Of a stretch of 38,671 nt of DNA, positions 37,566 to 38,671 are shown in pieces; within the stretch, counting starts at the first letter, position 1, and every line of letters begins with the position of its first letter. The stretch lies in contig JABSRG010000033.1 in assembly GCA_013215165.1 (NCBI GenBank), positions 1-38,671 on the forward strand, written 5' to 3'. The notes beneath the pieces were generated by a model, which was not told the origin of the DNA, searched no databases, and saw only the letters and a list, made by a program, of their open reading frames with translations. The translations under genes were made by a program, and so were the position numbers. The DNA comes from Opitutales bacterium. GTDB taxonomy: Bacteria; Verrucomicrobiota; Verrucomicrobiia; Opitutales; JABSRG01.

Positions 37566-37934
37566 ATGAATGACGTTACGGAACAAATCATTGGTTGCGC
37601 CTTTAAAGTCCTCAATCAGCTCAAACCCGGACTCGATGAGAAAATATACGAGCGGGCGCTCTGTATCGAACTGACAAAGTCCAAACTCCAGTTCGAATCA
37701 CAAGCGCGTTTCGATGTCCAATACGACGGGCAGCTAATCGGAACCCTCGTGCCTGATCTTATTGTGGAAGAAAAAGTCATCGTCGAAACAAAGATCGCCA
37801 GCGCATTTAACGAAACGCACCTTGCGCAGGCTCTGGGCTATCTGAATATAACCGGAATGCCGTTGGCTCTCTTGCTCAATTTCAAACATGCCACCTTGGG
37901 CATTAAGCGAGTCAGAGCCGCGACTGCAGAATAA
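37566..37934 (+). CDS. GxxExxY protein (PD-(D/E)XK nuclease-like fold)
   Basis: The 122-residue protein carries the name-giving motif PGLDEKIYERAL (Gly22, Glu25, Tyr28) and the nuclease-like core GTLVPDLIVEEKVIVETK (D64, E74, K76) with a downstream Gln (LAQALGYLN). The family is very common in Verrucomicrobiota, Planctomycetota and Bacteroidota, often in many copies and with unknown role; some link it to mobile or intergenic repeat DNA. I chose the ATG at 37566, where homology begins, over 34 upstream codons with no resemblance. It is followed by repeat DNA. No catalytic role is shown. Confidence 0.88.
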   Translation: MNDVTEQIIGCAFKVLNQLKPGLDEKIYERALCIELTKSKLQFESQARFDVQYDGQLIGTLVPDLIVEEKVIVETKIASAFNETHLAQALGYLNITGMPLALLLNFKHATLGIKRVRAATAE

Positions 37935-37991
37935 AAGCATACCGTGAATCCAAGGACCTATATTGAAACCTGAAGATAAACACACCACCTT

Positions 37992-38060
37992 TGGCCATCG
38001 ATCAAAAGATACTCAAGCACCCCGCCCAAAGCATCGCATTTCAATATCTGTGCCCATCTG
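37992..38060 (+). repeat. Direct repeat, copy A
   Basis: About 70 bases starting TGGCCATCGATCAAAAGATA and ending ATCTGTGCCCATCTG. By eye it is about 80-85 % identical to copy B, which lies 201 bases downstream. Confidence 0.7.
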
Positions 38061-38115
38061 CGCTATCTGTGGTTCAGCTTCTTTTTGACCACAGATCGCA
38101 CGGATTTGCACAGAT
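38046..38115. repeat. 70-nt imperfect palindrome containing ATCTGTGCCCATCTG
   Basis: ATCTGTGC (38046-38053) pairs with GCACAGAT (38108-38115); after a CC/TT mismatch, ATCTGCGCTATCTGTGGT pairs with ACCACAGATCGCACGGAT with about three mismatches, around a T-rich loop of 14 bases. About 23 base pairs are possible. It looks like a complete copy of a dispersed palindromic element. Confidence 0.7.
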
Positions 38116-38192
38116 TATATTTCAGGAAATTGAGGTCTTAGACCAATCCGATATTTGTGATGGCTCTGGCGCAATAACAGCCAACCATCGTT

Positions 38193-38261
38193 TGACCATC
38201 GACCAAAAGATACTCAAACACGCCGCCTAGCGCACGGCATTATAACATCTGTGCCCATCTG
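38193..38261 (+). repeat. Direct repeat, copy B, broken off at 38262
   Basis: It matches copy A through ATCTGTGCCCATCTG, but the sequence then departs (GTGATGGTATGCG) from the palindrome continuation seen in copy A (CGCTATCTGTGG). The loss of similarity marks the probable insertion edge of the IS110-like element. Confidence 0.6.
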
Positions 38262-38671
38262 TGATGGTATGCGTCAATCATGCCAAAAAGATTTGTTAAG
38301 CATGGTGGCGTGTGAAGATAATCAGAACCGTCTCGTGGGTGATGTGCAAAACCCGCGGGTGGCCCTGAGGACGCTCGATGATTTCGCTGGAGTTTCTCTC
38401 CGTTTCTGTGATTGAGCGCGCGACGGATATGCACCCACATGGTGAAAAACCGAATACCTGTTTGTCACATGGCCGTCTATCATCAAACGCCACCTGCTTA
38501 ACTCTACTCAACATGAAAGCAGCTAAGAAAAAATGCAATAGGGTCATTGGCCTGGACATGCATCCAGACGTCTTCGCAGCGGCAGCCTTACCGGTGCCAA
38601 AGCTCCCATCTATCGAACAACCTCCCGAATGGATTCAGGATCGCATTGCCACACCAAGCATTGAGACCTGG
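38262..38671 (+). mobile_element. IS110-family-like element, left end (right end beyond window)
   Basis: The inferred left boundary is where repeat copy B stops. About 250 bases of non-coding sequence precede the transposase start at 38513. In IS110-group elements this left end carries the bridge RNA; the stretch includes a 10-bp palindrome ACCCGCGGGT (about 38350-38359), but I cannot fold it reliably. The boundary is inference. Confidence 0.45.
38513..38671 (+). CDS. Transposase N-terminus, IS110-like (partial at window edge)
   Basis: The 53 visible codons begin with a Lys-rich start (MKAAKKKCNRVIGLDMHPDV), then FAAAALPVP and IEQPPEWIQDRIATPSIETW. The segment VIGLDMHPDVFAAAAL has the place and shape of the first strand and first catalytic Asp of the RuvC-like DEDD domain in IS110 transposases (usually VGIDVS...). 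The rest, including the C-terminal Ser-containing domain, is off the edge, so the family call rests on this short stretch alone. No Shine-Dalgarno is evident. Confidence 0.5.
   Translation, partial: MKAAKKKCNRVIGLDMHPDVFAAAALPVPKLPSIEQPPEWIQDRIATPSIETW

Larger units (their letters stand above)
37935..38261. other. Non-coding repeat cluster between GxxExxY gene and IS110-like element
   Basis: No gene is seen. A unit beginning GGCCATCGATCAAAAGATAC and ending in ATCTGTGCCCATCTG occurs twice, at about 37992-38060 and 38193-38261, and a long palindrome follows the first copy. The open frame across it is made of the repeat itself. Confidence 0.6.

Noticed and set aside
38041-38120. CRISPR-like repeat cluster
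   Set aside because: There are only two long degenerate copies 201 bases apart with no regular spacers and no cas genes.
37991-38230. 79-codon frame in the repeat cluster
   Set aside because: It is the translated direct repeat (IDQKILKHPAQ and IDQKILKHAA at both ends).
38296-38559. 87-codon frame antisense to the IS110-like left end
   Set aside because: Part reads protein-like (QVFGFSPCGCISVARS), but it overlaps the transposase start and lies in the expected non-coding end.

Overview
This window looks like a chromosomal segment of a marine-type Verrucomicrobiota bacterium, most likely class Opitutae (Puniceicoccales/Opitutales-like). That placement is inference from gene content: a sulfatase, a crtD-cruF-crtY carotenoid set, a CBS-containing family II pyrophosphatase, a Trp-rich exported subtilase, and starts that mostly lack Shine-Dalgarno motifs. 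There is no rRNA or recognisable tRNA, and no CRISPR array.

Layout. 1-3966: a sulfatase remnant runs tail to tail into a carotenoid operon read leftward (crtD, cruF, crtY). Both the sulfatase and crtY lose their 3' ends at one breakpoint near position 760, and crtY also has an in-frame TGA. 4056-10214: a MerC-like membrane protein and asd (leftward), then an L,D-transpeptidase whose start codon overlaps that of asd, a CBS-type pyrophosphatase and RNase R (rightward). 10323-15636: a large exported subtilisin-like protease, an N-acetylmuramoyl-L-alanine amidase lipoprotein, and a divergent exported protein of unknown function. 15637-17956: a gene-poor accessory stretch with palindromic repeats, a small putative exported protein and a VapBC toxin-antitoxin pair. 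17957-22595 (leftward): trpD-glmM and a TPR protein-nth pair. 22685-30538 (rightward): a TauE/SafE-like membrane protein, gyrB-gyrA, a PIN-toxin/small-protein pair inserted just behind gyrA, and hflX. 30568-37463 (leftward): a UGT-like glycosyltransferase and xerD, then a DUF4143 ATPase, rapA and an LMW-phosphatase-like protein. 37566-38671: a GxxExxY protein, a duplicated intergenic repeat with a long palindrome, and the left end of an IS110-like element cut off by the window edge.

Most genes are housekeeping: cell-wall precursor and remodelling enzymes (asd, glmM, L,D-transpeptidase, amidase), nucleic-acid maintenance (gyrAB, nth, xerD, rapA, rnr) and ribosome rescue (hflX). The interesting material lies at the accessory seams: the sulfatase/crtY junction with decaying carotenoid cyclase, the toxin-first PIN module behind gyrA, the repeat-rich VapBC stretch, the palindromic element at 35026-35100, and the IS110-like element that appears to have inserted inside a dispersed palindromic repeat. 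No clearly new multi-gene system was found. The best candidates for something not fully described are the PIN/71-residue pair and the IS110-repeat targeting arrangement.
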